From positions 62,001 through 126,000 of the forward strand of contig NZ_LVJH01000017.1 in assembly GCF_001637205.1 (NCBI RefSeq): a DNA stretch of 64,000 bases, read 5' to 3'. Numbering within the stretch: the stretch's first letter is position 1; the number at the start of each line of letters is the position of its first letter. Below the pieces are notes generated by a model, which worked only from the letters and a program-made list of their open reading frames with translations, did no database searches and was not told where the DNA came from. The position numbers and the translations under genes were made by a program. This DNA is from Paenibacillus glacialis (GTDB lineage: Bacteria; Bacillota; Bacilli; Paenibacillales; Paenibacillaceae). Shown here in pieces: positions 27,580 to 37,575 of this stretch.

Positions 27580-28391
27580 TTAGGTACGGAGAACCCGTAT
27601 TTTATGAATATTTTCAAAGCCGCTTCTGTTTGTAGAAATGTGTAAAAGTCTTCAGATTCCTCAAGATGTTTCGTTGTTGATATGATTCCCATTGGGTACT
27701 TTATAGTAGTGTAAGTAGTAGGGTCTACGGTGAAAATAACCTTCACTTTGTCTGTAGTCAACGCATCTGTCTGATACACAAAACCTGCATCTACATTTCC
27801 TGTCTCAACGTATTGAAGGACTTGACGTACATCTTTGGCTTGTACGATCTTGGGTTGTAGCGTATCCCATAAGTTTGCCTTCGTTAATGCTTCTTTGGCA
27901 TAATTTCCTGCCGGAACACTCTCGGGAATACCTACTGCCAGTTTAGTAATATCCTCATGAGATAAGTCGCTAACCTTGGTGATCACAGCATTGAAGTCAG
28001 TAGGAACAACAACAACCAGTTCATTAGTTAATAGATTCGTGTGTTTGTCTGCTTGAATGAACTGTTTATCTACGAGCGCCTGCAAATTCTTAGTGGCTGC
28101 GGAGATGAACAGATCAACTGGAGCACCCTGCTCGATCTGTTGTTGTAGAGCACCTGATGCCGCGAAATTAAAGTTAAGCTTAACGTTGGTGTGGGTTGTT
28201 TCATAAAGGGTTTGTATATCTTGTAGAGCGTTCGTTAGACTCGCAGCGGCAGAGATCGTGAGTTCTATCGTTTCTACAGGAGCCTTGATCGTTTGTGTGG
28301 TTGTATTTTTAGATGAATTACAGGCAACGACTATAAGCGAAATGATTAAGATGAGACACAGAATATAACTACTTTTTATCAATCTAGTCAC
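27576..28391 (-). CDS. modA: Molybdate-binding lipoprotein
   Basis: A 271-residue type II periplasmic-binding lipoprotein that captures molybdate or tungstate outside the membrane. The lipobox is LIVVACNSS near residue 24; ELTISAAASLTNALQDIQTL and FNFAASGALQQQIEQGAPVD are ModA signatures. GTG start at 28391 with GGAAGGTG upstream. First gene of modAB, with three phased GTTATA repeats just upstream and a divergent HTH/PBP-like regulator. Molybdate import would feed the molybdopterin oxidoreductase at 57.3 kb. Confidence 0.92.
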   Translation of the reverse strand: MTRLIKSSYILCLILIISLIVVACNSSKNTTTQTIKAPVETIELTISAAASLTNALQDIQTLYETTHTNVKLNFNFAASGALQQQIEQGAPVDLFISAATKNLQALVDKQFIQADKHTNLLTNELVVVVPTDFNAVITKVSDLSHEDITKLAVGIPESVPAGNYAKEALTKANLWDTLQPKIVQAKDVRQVLQYVETGNVDAGFVYQTDALTTDKVKVIFTVDPTTYTTIKYPMGIISTTKHLEESEDFYTFLQTEAALKIFIKYGFSVPK

Positions 28392-28407
28392 TTTTTCACC
28401 TTCCTAA

Positions 28408-28433
28408 GTTATAAATGGTTATATCTAGTTATA
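28408..28433. promoter_or_regulatory. Three GTTATA repeats with 10-bp period upstream of modA
   Basis: GTTATA occurs at 28408, 28418 and 28428, exactly one helical turn apart, between modA and the divergent regulator. This suggests co-operative binding of a regulator on one DNA face. Confidence 0.4.
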
Positions 28434-28557
28434 ATTAGTATGAATTATACGTGGAATTCCATTGGAATGTAAACCTTATTTATCATAATGATTTGGAGAT
28501 ATGCTAGAATAAAGTAATCAATTAACGTGACCGTGATAGTAATGGAAGGGGATCCCT

Positions 28558-29499
28558 ATGACTAACGATGTGTCCTATACAACAGAGGAAATTTCGAAAC
28601 TATTGAAGATCTCTAAGCTTACCGTATATGATCTGATAAAAAAGGGTGAGTTGCTCTCCTATAGGGTGGGCAAGCAAATGCGAATAGATGCAGTAGATCT
28701 GGAAGCTTATAAACAACGGGCTAAAGGGTTGTCTAACACACCTTCTTTAAACCCTATAGAAACGTCAGACCTATCTTCGTTGAAGGCAGGTACACGATCT
28801 ATCGTCATTACTGGCCAAGATATCAGCCTTGATATATTGTCTAAACATATAGAAGACAAGACGACAGGGATACGTCCACTTCGTAGCCATGTCAGTAGTC
28901 TTGAGAGTCTTATATCTATGTACAAAGGAGAAGCGGACGTTGTCAGCACGCATCTTTTAGATGGGGATACAGGAGAATACAATCTTCCTTATATAAAAAG
29001 GTTACTTGCAGGCTCCTCCTATATAGTAGTCAATCTCCTGTTTAGAAGAGCGGGATTGTATGTTCAATCTAACAATCCCAAGAATATTAACCATTGGACG
29101 GATTTAACCCAGTCAGGACTTCGATTGATTAATCGTGAGAAGGGCTCTGGTGCTAGAGTATTACTGGATGAGCAACTACGTATGCATGGAATTCATTCTC
29201 ACCAGCTATTAGGATACGGTGATGAACGGTCTAATCATTTAGCTGTGGCGACTAGAGTAGCCTCTGGCGAAGCGGATGTAGGTGTAGGTACTGAAAAAGC
29301 GGCATCCATGGTTGACCATGTCGAGTTTATTCCATTAATGAATGAGAGATACGATCTTGTGATGATGAAGAACGTAGATAACATAGGCTGGATCGGATCA
29401 CTGATGGACATTCTACAATCTGATGAGTACAAGCAGGAACTAAGTGCAATCTCAGAATATGACCTATCGCAGACCGGACAAATTATGTTGGAGACTTAA
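28558..29499 (+). CDS. HTH (excisionase-type) regulator with PBP-like domain
   Basis: A 313-residue protein. Residues 1-60 are a MerR/excisionase-type winged HTH (YTTEEISKLLKISKLTVYDL, YRVGKQMRIDAVDLEAY); about 85-300 form a PBP-like domain of the kind found in molybdate-responsive regulators (SGLRLINREKGSGARVLLDE, GEADVGVGTEKAASMVDHVE). AAGGGGATCCCT precedes the ATG. Divergent from modAB, so it likely senses molybdate or cofactor and controls the operon. Named function is inferred from context. Confidence 0.85.
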   Translation: MTNDVSYTTEEISKLLKISKLTVYDLIKKGELLSYRVGKQMRIDAVDLEAYKQRAKGLSNTPSLNPIETSDLSSLKAGTRSIVITGQDISLDILSKHIEDKTTGIRPLRSHVSSLESLISMYKGEADVVSTHLLDGDTGEYNLPYIKRLLAGSSYIVVNLLFRRAGLYVQSNNPKNINHWTDLTQSGLRLINREKGSGARVLLDEQLRMHGIHSHQLLGYGDERSNHLAVATRVASGEADVGVGTEKAASMVDHVEFIPLMNERYDLVMMKNVDNIGWIGSLMDILQSDEYKQELSAISEYDLSQTGQIMLET

Positions 29500-29510
29500 A
29501 AGCTATATAC

Positions 29511-29548
29511 AAACCCCACTTCCTTTCTATGAAGGAGAGTGGGGTTTT
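29511..29548. terminator. Terminator between the regulator and the Rieske oxidoreductase gene
   Basis: AAACCCCACT (29511-29520) pairs with AGTGGGGTTT (29538-29547), with inner CTT/AAG pairing, and T residues follow. It separates two convergent genes. Confidence 0.8.
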
Positions 29549-29558
29549 ATGTTACGTT

Positions 29559-31103
29559 TTAAAAATCCAGTTTCTTTAAAGGTTCTTGTGCAGGTCCTTC
29601 AAGAACATTCCCATCATAACCAAATCTAGAACCGTGGCAAGGGCAGTCCCAAGAACGGTCACCTTCATTCCATTCTACCTCGCAGCCCAGGTGAGTGCAT
29701 GTCGTATCAACTAGATGAATCGCGCCTTCAGTGTCACGGTATGCACCAGCTCTTTTTCCGAAATGGGTTACGACGGCACCTTCATCTTTCTGAAGATCAT
29801 TGGCTTTGGTATACACAATGCCTAACTTGCCGGATAACATCTCCTTAGCTACATTGACATTTTGTACGATGAAATTCTTAATACTTGGATTAGGGTGGAA
29901 TCGTGAAGGAGAGAAAAGTTCGGAATAAGGGTTCTCTCTTCCTTGGATCTGATCGGTGATGAGTCTTGCAGATAACGTTCCGCTTGTCATTCCCCACTTG
30001 GCGAATCCAGTCGCTACATAAATACCTTCATCGCTAGCGGTAATTTGGCCGATATAAGGAACCTTATCGAGGGTGAATAGATCCTGAGCAGACCAGCGGA
30101 AAGGAATTCCCGTCATGCCTAACAGCGTATCACCGAATTCTTCCAGGTTCTCATAATGTCGATAGGTGCATATCCCTTGTCCGGTCTTATGGCTGTCTCC
30201 ACCAACGAGAACGAGCGATTCTCCATTCCATGAAGCGGATCTTAGAGAACGTATGGGCTCGTCAACGCTGATATACATTCCGCCAGCAAAAGGTGTTTGT
30301 GGTTTCATAGCAACAACATAGGATCGTTCTGCATGAAGGCGTGAGAAGTAGAACCCTCCCCCATCCGTGAATGGGAAGTGGGAGGCTGAGACGACATGCT
30401 GACATGTGACTTGGTGATTACCATGAAGTGTTGTGAGCGTGAAAGGTCGTTCTCCTCCGAGCTTTTCACTAACGGTTGTATTCTCATAAATAACTCCACC
30501 AGCTTTGACAATGGCTTCCACCAGACGTTTCAAATAAGCTAATGGATGGAACTGCGCTTGACCAGGTAACTGAATGGCGCCTTTAATATGAAGGGGAATA
30601 GGGACAGTGTCTTTCCATAGCCCTGGAATTCCGAGTTTCTCGTAGGCTTTAAATTCCTTGATAAGCTTGGCTTCTGCTTGCTCGCCTTCGGCATACAGAT
30701 AGGCGTCTTCTTCTTTCCATTCACAAGAAATGTCGAGATCTTTCACGGTTCGTGCCAGCCATTCAATTGCCTCACTGTTCGCATGATAGTACTTGGCGGC
30801 TAGTTCCTCTCCCAAATGCTGAATCAGTTCGTCATAGATTAGGCCATGCTGGGCGGTAACCTTAGCAGTGGTATGTCCGGTGGTCCCTTCTAATATTTGG
30901 CCTGCATCTAGTAATGCAACCCTTAATCCTTCTTTAGATAATAAGTAGGCAGTCGTTATACCTGCAATTCCAGCACCCACGATAGCTACATCTACCGTAA
31001 TATCTTCCGTCAGTTGGGGGAAAGTGGGTAGTTCGGTTGAGGCCCGCCAAAGGGATTCAGGATATTGGGGCAGTTGATGTGATGGTTCTAAGTGATTAGT
31101 CAC
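29559..31103 (-). CDS. FAD-dependent oxidoreductase with C-terminal Rieske [2Fe-2S] domain
   Basis: A 514-residue DAO-type flavoprotein fused to a Rieske domain. The FAD-binding GxGxxG is [20 protein letters not shown] (about 40-59), followed by [12 protein letters not shown]. The C-terminal 90 residues have [10 protein letters not shown] and [10 protein letters not shown], giving the two Cys and two His cluster ligands. No signal peptide. Such proteins are common in Bacilli (YhfW-like); electron donor and substrate are not known. Transcribed alone. Confidence 0.92.
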   Translation of the reverse strand: MTNHLEPSHQLPQYPESLWRASTELPTFPQLTEDITVDVAIVGAGIAGITTAYLLSKEGLRVALLDAGQILEGTTGHTTAKVTAQHGLIYDELIQHLGEELAAKYYHANSEAIEWLARTVKDLDISCEWKEEDAYLYAEGEQAEAKLIKEFKAYEKLGIPGLWKDTVPIPLHIKGAIQLPGQAQFHPLAYLKRLVEAIVKAGGVIYENTTVSEKLGGERPFTLTTLHGNHQVTCQHVVSASHFPFTDGGGFYFSRLHAERSYVVAMKPQTPFAGGMYISVDEPIRSLRSASWNGESLVLVGGDSHKTGQGICTYRHYENLEEFGDTLLGMTGIPFRWSAQDLFTLDKVPYIGQITASDEGIYVATGFAKWGMTSGTLSARLITDQIQGRENPYSELFSPSRFHPNPSIKNFIVQNVNVAKEMLSGKLGIVYTKANDLQKDEGAVVTHFGKRAGAYRDTEGAIHLVDTTCTHLGCEVEWNEGDRSWDCPCHGSRFGYDGNVLEGPAQEPLKKLDF

Positions 31104-31304
31104 AGCCGGGTTCCTCCTAAGTATAGGTTAGTGATTTCGCTTAGTTTGCCTCATTATTCCTAAATTACTATTATTTTTGCAAAATAATCTATTTGTGATG
31201 TGGGCATGTCGTGAATTAACATTTCCAAAGGACACACGGAATGTTTACAATAAGGTCATGAAACATGATTAACACAACATACTTGCTGAGGAGGATATTC
31301 AATT

Positions 31305-32243
31305 ATGAAGTACCGGAGACTTGGAGCCAGTGGACTAAAGGTGAGTGAGATCAGCTTGGGTAGTTGGTTAACTTACGGTGGGTATGTGGAACAAGAGAAT
31401 GCGGTTAAGGCGATACAGACGGCCTATGATGCGGGTGTTAATTTTTTTGATACGGCAAATGTATATGAGCGTGGAGCAGCCGAACAATTGTTAGGTCCGA
31501 CGCTTAAAGCGTATCCTCGTGAATCGTATGTTTTGGCAACAAAAGTATTTGGTGACATGGGAGATGGACCCAATGATTCAGGGTTATCTCGTAAGCATAT
31601 TATGGAACAGTGTCATGCAAGTCTGAAACGTCTAGATACGGACTATGTTGATATTTATTATTGCCATCGTTTCCATCCTGAGACTCCAATAGAAGAAACA
31701 TTACGTGCATTAGATGACTTGGTACGTCAGGGTAAAGTTCTCTACGTTGGTGTGAGTCGGTGGACAGCGGCACAGATGGAAGCTGCACTTGCAGTAGCTG
31801 ACCGTTACTTGCTTGACCGAATCGTTGTTAATCAGCCACTATACAACATGTTCGAGCGTGAGATCGAGGAAGAGATTATTCCACTCGGTGAGAAGAAGGG
31901 CATTGGACAAGTGGTGTACTCACCATTGGCACAAGGCTTATTGACGGGTAAATATAGTTCTTCATCTAACATTCCAGAGAATAGTCGTGCGGCTAAGCTT
32001 GGATGGAATCAGGATAAGTTTAGCGATGTACGTATTGCTAAGGTTCAACAGCTTGAAGAAGTTGCTAATGATCTAGGTGTAAAGGTTGGACAATTAGCTT
32101 TAGCTTGGATATTACGTCAGAACAATGTTTCTAGTGCATTGGTTGGGGCGAGTCGTCCTGAGCAAGTGGTGCAGAATGTTGAAGCTTCGGGGATCACGTT
32201 ATCCGTAGACGTATTGGAGCGCATCGAGCAAATACTAGCGTAA
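31305..32243 (+). CDS. Aldo/keto reductase (Kv-beta-like subfamily)
   Basis: A 312-residue NADPH-dependent oxidoreductase. The catalytic tetrad can be seen: Asp and Tyr in FFDTANVYERG (about 47-57), Lys in VLATKVFG and His in YYCHRFHPETP. NADPH-binding residues lie in LVGASRPEQV near the C-terminus. AGGAGGATATTCAATT precedes the ATG. Monocistronic, followed by a weak hairpin. Likely reduces aldehydes or methylglyoxal; substrate not determinable. Confidence 0.92.
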   Translation: MKYRRLGASGLKVSEISLGSWLTYGGYVEQENAVKAIQTAYDAGVNFFDTANVYERGAAEQLLGPTLKAYPRESYVLATKVFGDMGDGPNDSGLSRKHIMEQCHASLKRLDTDYVDIYYCHRFHPETPIEETLRALDDLVRQGKVLYVGVSRWTAAQMEAALAVADRYLLDRIVVNQPLYNMFEREIEEEIIPLGEKKGIGQVVYSPLAQGLLTGKYSSSSNIPENSRAAKLGWNQDKFSDVRIAKVQQLEEVANDLGVKVGQLALAWILRQNNVSSALVGASRPEQVVQNVEASGITLSVDVLERIEQILA

Positions 32244-32272
32244 TCAAGATCATGATGTAGAAGTAGCATAAA

Positions 32273-32307
32273 GCAGTCAAAGTGTATGGAAGGTGCACTT
32301 TGGCTGC
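32273..32307 (+). terminator. Hairpin after the aldo/keto reductase gene
   Basis: GCAGTCAAAGTG (32273-32284) pairs with CACTTTGGCTGC (32296-32307) with one G-U pair. The following GTTATTGTT is only moderately T-rich. Confidence 0.55.
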
Positions 32308-32510
32308 GTTATTGTTAATGCAACGTAGCTATACCCATTATTATTTTCTTGAAAGATAGAAGGCACATTCGGCCAATATGCCACAGTACCTCTCTTCATA
32401 GACCATTCTTATAGGTATTAAAGATGAATTTATCCAGTTCTATTCATTTTTGGCTTGTTCTTTCCGATAGTTATTTATTGTTGGTAAATAATAACTAGGG
32501 GAGAGATATT

Positions 32511-33464
32511 ATGGAACAATATAGGGTGGGAAGGACTAGGAAGGATCGAAGAGGGTTCAACTTGGTAATGGCCTTCGCCATCGCAGCATATGCGATGATG
32601 AGTGTTTCAGGCGTGGTACATGCGGATGAGCAAAAGCAGGAATTGAACTGGGTACAGGGTTCGGGTCAAGAAGTTGGACTTGGAACGATAGCAAAGCTTA
32701 AATTACAGCCAGGTCTGGTATTTCTAGATAAGGATGATACTGTAGCTAATGAGCTTTCTTACGGTGGAGTACCGAGTAACAAGGAGATTGGATCCGTATT
32801 TCCAACGGATGAGAATGAAACATGGTCTGTGTTTTTTGATTATGATGATATAGGCCATATTGCGGATGACGAGAAGAATGATATCGATGCGGACGCATTG
32901 CTGCAAAGTTATAAAGAAGGTACGAAAGCGGCTAATAAGGAAACAACAGAGGAAAATCACTTATTTGTGGATGGTTGGGACGTTCCACCGACCTATGATG
33001 ACAACTTACATAGTTTGAAATGGTCACTTCTTGCTCATGATAACAATAATGAGACTCTTATCAATTACAATGTTCGTATATTGACGAGGGAAGGTTATAT
33101 TTCTGCGATTCTAGTATCGGATCCTACACATTTGGCCGAGGACCGTAAGTCATTTGAGAATATCGTATTATCCAACTTCTCAGTGAATTCAGGCGAAGGT
33201 TACGCAGACTTCGACGAATCGACGGATAAGCTGGCTGAAATAGGACTTGCTGGACTGATCATAGGTGGTGGTGGATTGGTTGTAGCGAAGAAAGTTGGCT
33301 TAATTGCAATGCTTGTCATCCTTGTCAAAAAGTTTGGAATCGTAGTGGTTGTTGCTATTGCTGGATTATTTAAATATCTACGTAGAGGACGTAAAAAGGA
33401 TGAAGCGACGATTATGCCCAATAATGATCCTAATGTTCCAATAGATTCAGATCCTAGACCATAG
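32511..33464 (+). CDS. DUF2167 membrane protein
   Basis: A 317-residue protein with a signal peptide (about 1-38, ending VVHADE), an extracytoplasmic domain typical of DUF2167 (LKLQPGLVFLDKDDTVAN; WSVFFDYDDIGHIADDEKND; LHSLKWSLLAHDNNNETLIN) and two C-terminal membrane helices (about 240-290) ending in a basic tail. GGGGAGAG precedes the ATG. Function of the family is unknown; members occur in spore formers and proteobacteria. A near-palindrome TAGTTATT/AATAACTA (32468-32497) just upstream could be an operator. Confidence 0.85.
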   Translation: MEQYRVGRTRKDRRGFNLVMAFAIAAYAMMSVSGVVHADEQKQELNWVQGSGQEVGLGTIAKLKLQPGLVFLDKDDTVANELSYGGVPSNKEIGSVFPTDENETWSVFFDYDDIGHIADDEKNDIDADALLQSYKEGTKAANKETTEENHLFVDGWDVPPTYDDNLHSLKWSLLAHDNNNETLINYNVRILTREGYISAILVSDPTHLAEDRKSFENIVLSNFSVNSGEGYADFDESTDKLAEIGLAGLIIGGGGLVVAKKVGLIAMLVILVKKFGIVVVVAIAGLFKYLRRGRKKDEATIMPNNDPNVPIDSDPRP

Positions 33465-33481
33465 TAAATAAACATAAAGAT

Positions 33482-33522
33482 GCCGTTATCCTAGACTGAT
33501 CTGTCTACGATAACGGCTTTTT
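33482..33522. terminator. Terminator between DUF2167 and diguanylate cyclase genes
   Basis: GCCGTTATC (33482-33490) pairs with GATAACGGC (33509-33517) with inner TAGAC/GTCTA, then TTTTTC. Serves two convergent genes. Confidence 0.85.
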
Positions 33523-33546
33523 CAATAGCATAAGAATATGACTTAT

Positions 33547-34650
33547 TTAGTTAACTAACTCAAGTTCCAATGAACAGACTTTATTACGACCTGTTCTCTT
33601 AGCTTCATAGAGTGCTTTATCGGCCATATCAACAAGAGCATGTCCAGTGGGAACGGCTACGGTATCTGGATAAGTAGCAACTCCAATCGAGATCGTGATA
33701 GATACAGATATTTGATCAGGCAGAATAAACGAATGATTCTGAACGCCTACACGTATTTTTTCAGCAATGATTAAAGCGTGATGGTGGGAGCAATCCAACA
33801 ATAATACGGTGAATTCTTCACCACCATTTCGAGAGACGACATCAAATGAACGAGAATAGTCTACTAGTATTTTTGCAATCGATTTAAGTACAACATCTCC
33901 AGCGGAATGACCGTAGGTGTCATTTATTTTTTTGAAATGATCAATGTCGATGACTAGTAGTGATAAGGTTTCTCCACGCTGATTGGCATGAGCCAGGTGG
34001 GTTTTTATGGCTACATCAAATGATCGTAAATTGTTGAGTTGTGTTAAGTGGTCGGTAGTTGCCCTTTTTTCTAGTTGAACAAATAGCTTATTTGTTGAAT
34101 AAATATATTCAGTTATCGCATATACAAATAATCCCCCTATGACGGCAATACTGAATTCAATGGGGTAGAAGCTCATAACGGTTGGAATATCTTTGATATT
34201 AATCATGAGAGAAATGAGGATAACGAACATACTAAGTACATTCATTAGAATAATTTTGAAGAATCTTGTCCAAGGATAACGTGAAATAATGGCGCATATA
34301 AACCCAACCACTATAATGCCGATGCAAGCGACGATTCCTGAAGAAGTAAACCCGTATAACATCATTCGTCCGATTCCAATGATAATAGCGCTAATAATAG
34401 CGGGTACAGGTCCGATGTATGTTCCAATTACGACGGGGAACAGATGGCGGAGATCAGCATATGTATTGGGACCAACAGGGATCGTGTATAGCATCAATAC
34501 GATGCCGTAGATTCCAAAGAGGATACCCGAATTAATTTGGACGGGAAGCGAGATGGAGGATATCCCTATCGAATATCTTTTAGAAAGTACACCAGAGAAA
34601 TAAAGAAAAGTAACGATGATACAAATATTAACAAATAACACATTAATCAT
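33547..34650 (-). CDS. Membrane diguanylate cyclase (5TMR-LYT-like + GGDEF)
   Basis: A 367-residue protein predicted to make cyclic-di-GMP. Five to six N-terminal membrane helices (about 1-185) resemble the 5TMR_LYT sensor, including GPNTYADLRHLFPVVIGTYI. The GGDEF domain (about 200-360) has the active GGEEF form in VVSRNGGEEFTVLLL and an inhibitory I-site RxxD (RSFD) five residues before it, so activity and product feedback are both expected. AGGAGG precedes the ATG at 34650. Signal unknown; monocistronic. Confidence 0.9.
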   Translation of the reverse strand: MINVLFVNICIIVTFLYFSGVLSKRYSIGISSISLPVQINSGILFGIYGIVLMLYTIPVGPNTYADLRHLFPVVIGTYIGPVPAIISAIIIGIGRMMLYGFTSSGIVACIGIIVVGFICAIISRYPWTRFFKIILMNVLSMFVILISLMINIKDIPTVMSFYPIEFSIAVIGGLFVYAITEYIYSTNKLFVQLEKRATTDHLTQLNNLRSFDVAIKTHLAHANQRGETLSLLVIDIDHFKKINDTYGHSAGDVVLKSIAKILVDYSRSFDVVSRNGGEEFTVLLLDCSHHHALIIAEKIRVGVQNHSFILPDQISVSITISIGVATYPDTVAVPTGHALVDMADKALYEAKRTGRNKVCSLELELVN

Positions 34651-34807
34651 GTATGGAATTCCTCCTGGGCATTTTAAGCCATCCTTATTATATTAGCGGA
34701 TATAGAGGGAACTTGTCGATTAATTTATGGGAATGTACATACTTTTCATAAATATGGAACAAGCTACTGATAAATCCAATTTAATGGAATAACGGAGGTG
34801 ATTAATA

Positions 34808-36382
34808 GTGAGTAAATCAGGAGGTTCACAGGGCTTGATATCTACTGGCAATGTGATGTTAGGTCTTCCATCACCGCCTATTGAGGAGGAACCCCTACAG
34901 AAAGACCTAGCTCGAAATATAGAGACTCTTAAGAAGATATTCGCGGATTGCTCGGATATAGTGTACCGAAATATTCAAGTAGCACAAGGCCAGGATGCAA
35001 TCCTCTTCTACATAGAAGGGATTGTATTTGCTCAGGAAATAGAAGCTCAAATGCTAAAGCCATTAATCATAGGTTATGTAGAGAATGAGGATGGAGATTC
35101 TATCGAATCTCCACAGAATACACGTGTGTCACTCTTACAAGCTTCAAAGGCTACGACATGGGGAGATATCATTACGGCCGTCATTAACTCATGTGTTGTA
35201 CTACTGATTGAAGGGACTGCCGAAGCACATATTTTTAATGTGAGAGGTGGGTTAAGACGCGGTGTAGAAGAACCTCAGACGGAGTCTGTTATCCGTGGCC
35301 CGAAGGAGGGCTTCACAGAAACATTAAGGTTGAATACGGCTTTGATTCGCTTCAAGCTCAAGACCCCCAAGCTTAAGATGGTTAACTTTGTGATTGGTGA
35401 AGAGACCAAAACAGATATTGTCTTGTCATATATTGAAGGATTAGTGGATCCTAAACAGCTGAGAGATGTCACAAAGCGCTTAAAGGATATTAAGATCGAT
35501 GGCATTCTCGAATCAGGGTATATTGAAGAACTTATTGAGGATCATCCTTACTCTCCTTTTCCGCAGATGCAATATACGGAGCGACCTGACACGGTTGCTG
35601 CACAGTTATTGGAGGGTGCCTTTGCTATAGTCGTTGACGGCACTCCCTTTGTGCTGATTGGCCCCGTGTCCCTATGGCAACTGATGCAAGCTAGTGAAGA
35701 TTATTATGAACGATTCTTTATTAGTAACTTCGTTCGACTTCTGCGGTACTTTTTCGTGTTGATAGCTATATTTCTTCCAGGCTTGTATATAGCAGTGGTC
35801 ACGTTTCATCAAGATATGCTTCCTTCTAGACTAATACTTAGTATAGCGGCTGCTCGAGAAGCCGTTCCCTTTCCAGTTCTTGTTGAAGCATTGATGATGG
35901 AAGTCGCATTTGAAGCCCTTCGGGAAGCTGGGATTCGATTACCTAAGACGGTAGGACAAGCGGTTAGTATCTTGGGTGCACTCGTTATCGGTCAAGCAGC
36001 AGTGGAAGCGGGAATTGTCTCCGCACCCATGGTTATTATCGTGTCTTTGACTGGGATAGCCTCCTTTACAATTCCACGTTTTAATCTGGCCATAGCGGTT
36101 CGATTGCTACGATTTCCGTTTATGATTATGGCGGGCATATTCGGGCTATTCGGAATCGTTATTACTTTCGTGTGGATTCTAGTTCATTTATCACAATTGA
36201 CCTCCTTCGGAAGGCCATATCTAGAAGGGGTTAGCCCATATTACAAGAAGAATCAAAAGGATGTATTCATTCGTATGCCATGGTGGAAAATGATTCATAG
36301 ACCACAAGGAACGACGAAAGAAAATAACAAACGTATGGAAAAGGGGATAAACGGTACTCCTAAGCCTGAAAAGGGTTGGTGA
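34808..36382 (+). CDS. Spore germination protein, GerA/GerKA family (A subunit)
   Basis: A 524-residue germinant-receptor A subunit in the inner spore membrane. The long N-terminal cytoplasmic domain (about 1-300) includes GDVD-like VDGTPFVLIGPVSLWQLMQA and RFFISNFVRLLRYFFVLIAI; five helices (about 310-470) follow with PFPVLVEALMMEVAFEALREAG, a GerA-family signature. GTG start with GGAGGTGATTAATA upstream, a full match to the anti-SD. First gene of an A-C-small-B operon. Germinant unknown. Confidence 0.93.
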   Translation: MSKSGGSQGLISTGNVMLGLPSPPIEEEPLQKDLARNIETLKKIFADCSDIVYRNIQVAQGQDAILFYIEGIVFAQEIEAQMLKPLIIGYVENEDGDSIESPQNTRVSLLQASKATTWGDIITAVINSCVVLLIEGTAEAHIFNVRGGLRRGVEEPQTESVIRGPKEGFTETLRLNTALIRFKLKTPKLKMVNFVIGEETKTDIVLSYIEGLVDPKQLRDVTKRLKDIKIDGILESGYIEELIEDHPYSPFPQMQYTERPDTVAAQLLEGAFAIVVDGTPFVLIGPVSLWQLMQASEDYYERFFISNFVRLLRYFFVLIAIFLPGLYIAVVTFHQDMLPSRLILSIAAAREAVPFPVLVEALMMEVAFEALREAGIRLPKTVGQAVSILGALVIGQAAVEAGIVSAPMVIIVSLTGIASFTIPRFNLAIAVRLLRFPFMIMAGIFGLFGIVITFVWILVHLSQLTSFGRPYLEGVSPYYKKNQKDVFIRMPWWKMIHRPQGTTKENNKRMEKGINGTPKPEKGW

Positions 36383-36390
36383 AAGTTGAC

Positions 36391-37575
36391 ATGAAAAGGA
36401 AAAAGATAGTGACAGTAACTGCGATAGTCCTGATTTGCCCTGTATTCTTATCCGGTTGTTGGGATCGGAAGGAAATTAATGATATCGCCTTTATATTAGG
36501 TACGGCCGTAGATAAGGAAGGTTCTAAGTATCGCACGAGTGTTCAGATCGCTGTGCCAAAGGAACTTGGCGGTTCTATTGGGAAGTCTGGTGGGGGCAAG
36601 GGCTGGTATATAGAATCTAAATTGGGGAAAACCGTTCGTTTATCTTCTTTAGAGATACAAAGAAATAACTCACGTACGATCAACTTTTCAAATCGTCGTT
36701 CACTTATTATTGGGGATGAGTTAGCACGAGAGGGTATCTCTCCCATAATGGATGTATTTACAAGAACACTTCAGAATCGCCTCCAATCAATGATGGCCGT
36801 TACAGAGGGTTCAGCGTATAAAATACTGGATACGGATGCACCGATAGAACAGTTTCCAACAGAGATGGTTCGTGAGTTGATTATGAACTTCACGAAAGAA
36901 GCTATTTCAATTAAATCAGTATTGAATGCTCTACTTTCTGACGGAATAGATCCTGTTCTCCCGTTGCTTAAAGTTGATGATTCAGTGCCTTCTAAGGTAG
37001 GTGAACCTATGAAGAACCTGCGGATTGTAGGTTTAGCTATATTCAAAGGAGATCGAATGGTTGGAACCTTAAAAGGAGATATGGTCAAAATAATGATTCT
37101 TTCTATGAATCAAAATAGGAATACAGAAATGAGTATTCCTGCGCCAGAAGGTGAAGGGGATTTAGTGTTTTTATTTAAAGATAGTAATGCGAGGTTTGTA
37201 CCTACGATCCACGGAGATGATGTAACCATGAAATTCCACATCCGTATGGAAGGTTCACTCGTTGAGAATGCCTCTAACTTCAGTCCGACGAATGAAGTCG
37301 GTATGCGTAAATTAGAACAATTATTGGGAGATAAAGTACGGAAGGATTTAATCGAAGTACTGGATATTTTACAAAATGAGTATCATGCTGACAGTTTGGG
37401 ATTCGGAGAAATCATTCACCAACACAAACCGAAGGAATGGGATCGGTTGAGTAGTCGCTGGAAGGACATTTATCCTCATGTCAAAGTAGAAATTGAAACG
37501 GATGTACAACTAAAGACGGTTGGTCAAGCCCTCAAACCAATGGGACTTCCACAAGAGGAGATTATCCATGATTAG
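36391..37575 (+). CDS. Ger(x)C family germination lipoprotein (C subunit)
   Basis: A 394-residue lipoprotein. Starting at ATG 36391 gives the typical MKRKKIVTV N-terminus and the lipobox LSGCWD (Cys about residue 23), followed by the hallmark RKEINDIAFILGTAVDKEG. Starts further upstream (36376, 36379) lie inside the end of the A gene and give a poorer signal sequence. It anchors to the spore inner membrane with the A and B subunits. The C-terminal half carries the GerC conserved region RLSSRWKDIYPHVKVEIETD. Confidence 0.92.
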   Translation: MKRKKIVTVTAIVLICPVFLSGCWDRKEINDIAFILGTAVDKEGSKYRTSVQIAVPKELGGSIGKSGGGKGWYIESKLGKTVRLSSLEIQRNNSRTINFSNRRSLIIGDELAREGISPIMDVFTRTLQNRLQSMMAVTEGSAYKILDTDAPIEQFPTEMVRELIMNFTKEAISIKSVLNALLSDGIDPVLPLLKVDDSVPSKVGEPMKNLRIVGLAIFKGDRMVGTLKGDMVKIMILSMNQNRNTEMSIPAPEGEGDLVFLFKDSNARFVPTIHGDDVTMKFHIRMEGSLVENASNFSPTNEVGMRKLEQLLGDKVRKDLIEVLDILQNEYHADSLGFGEIIHQHKPKEWDRLSSRWKDIYPHVKVEIETDVQLKTVGQALKPMGLPQEEIIHD

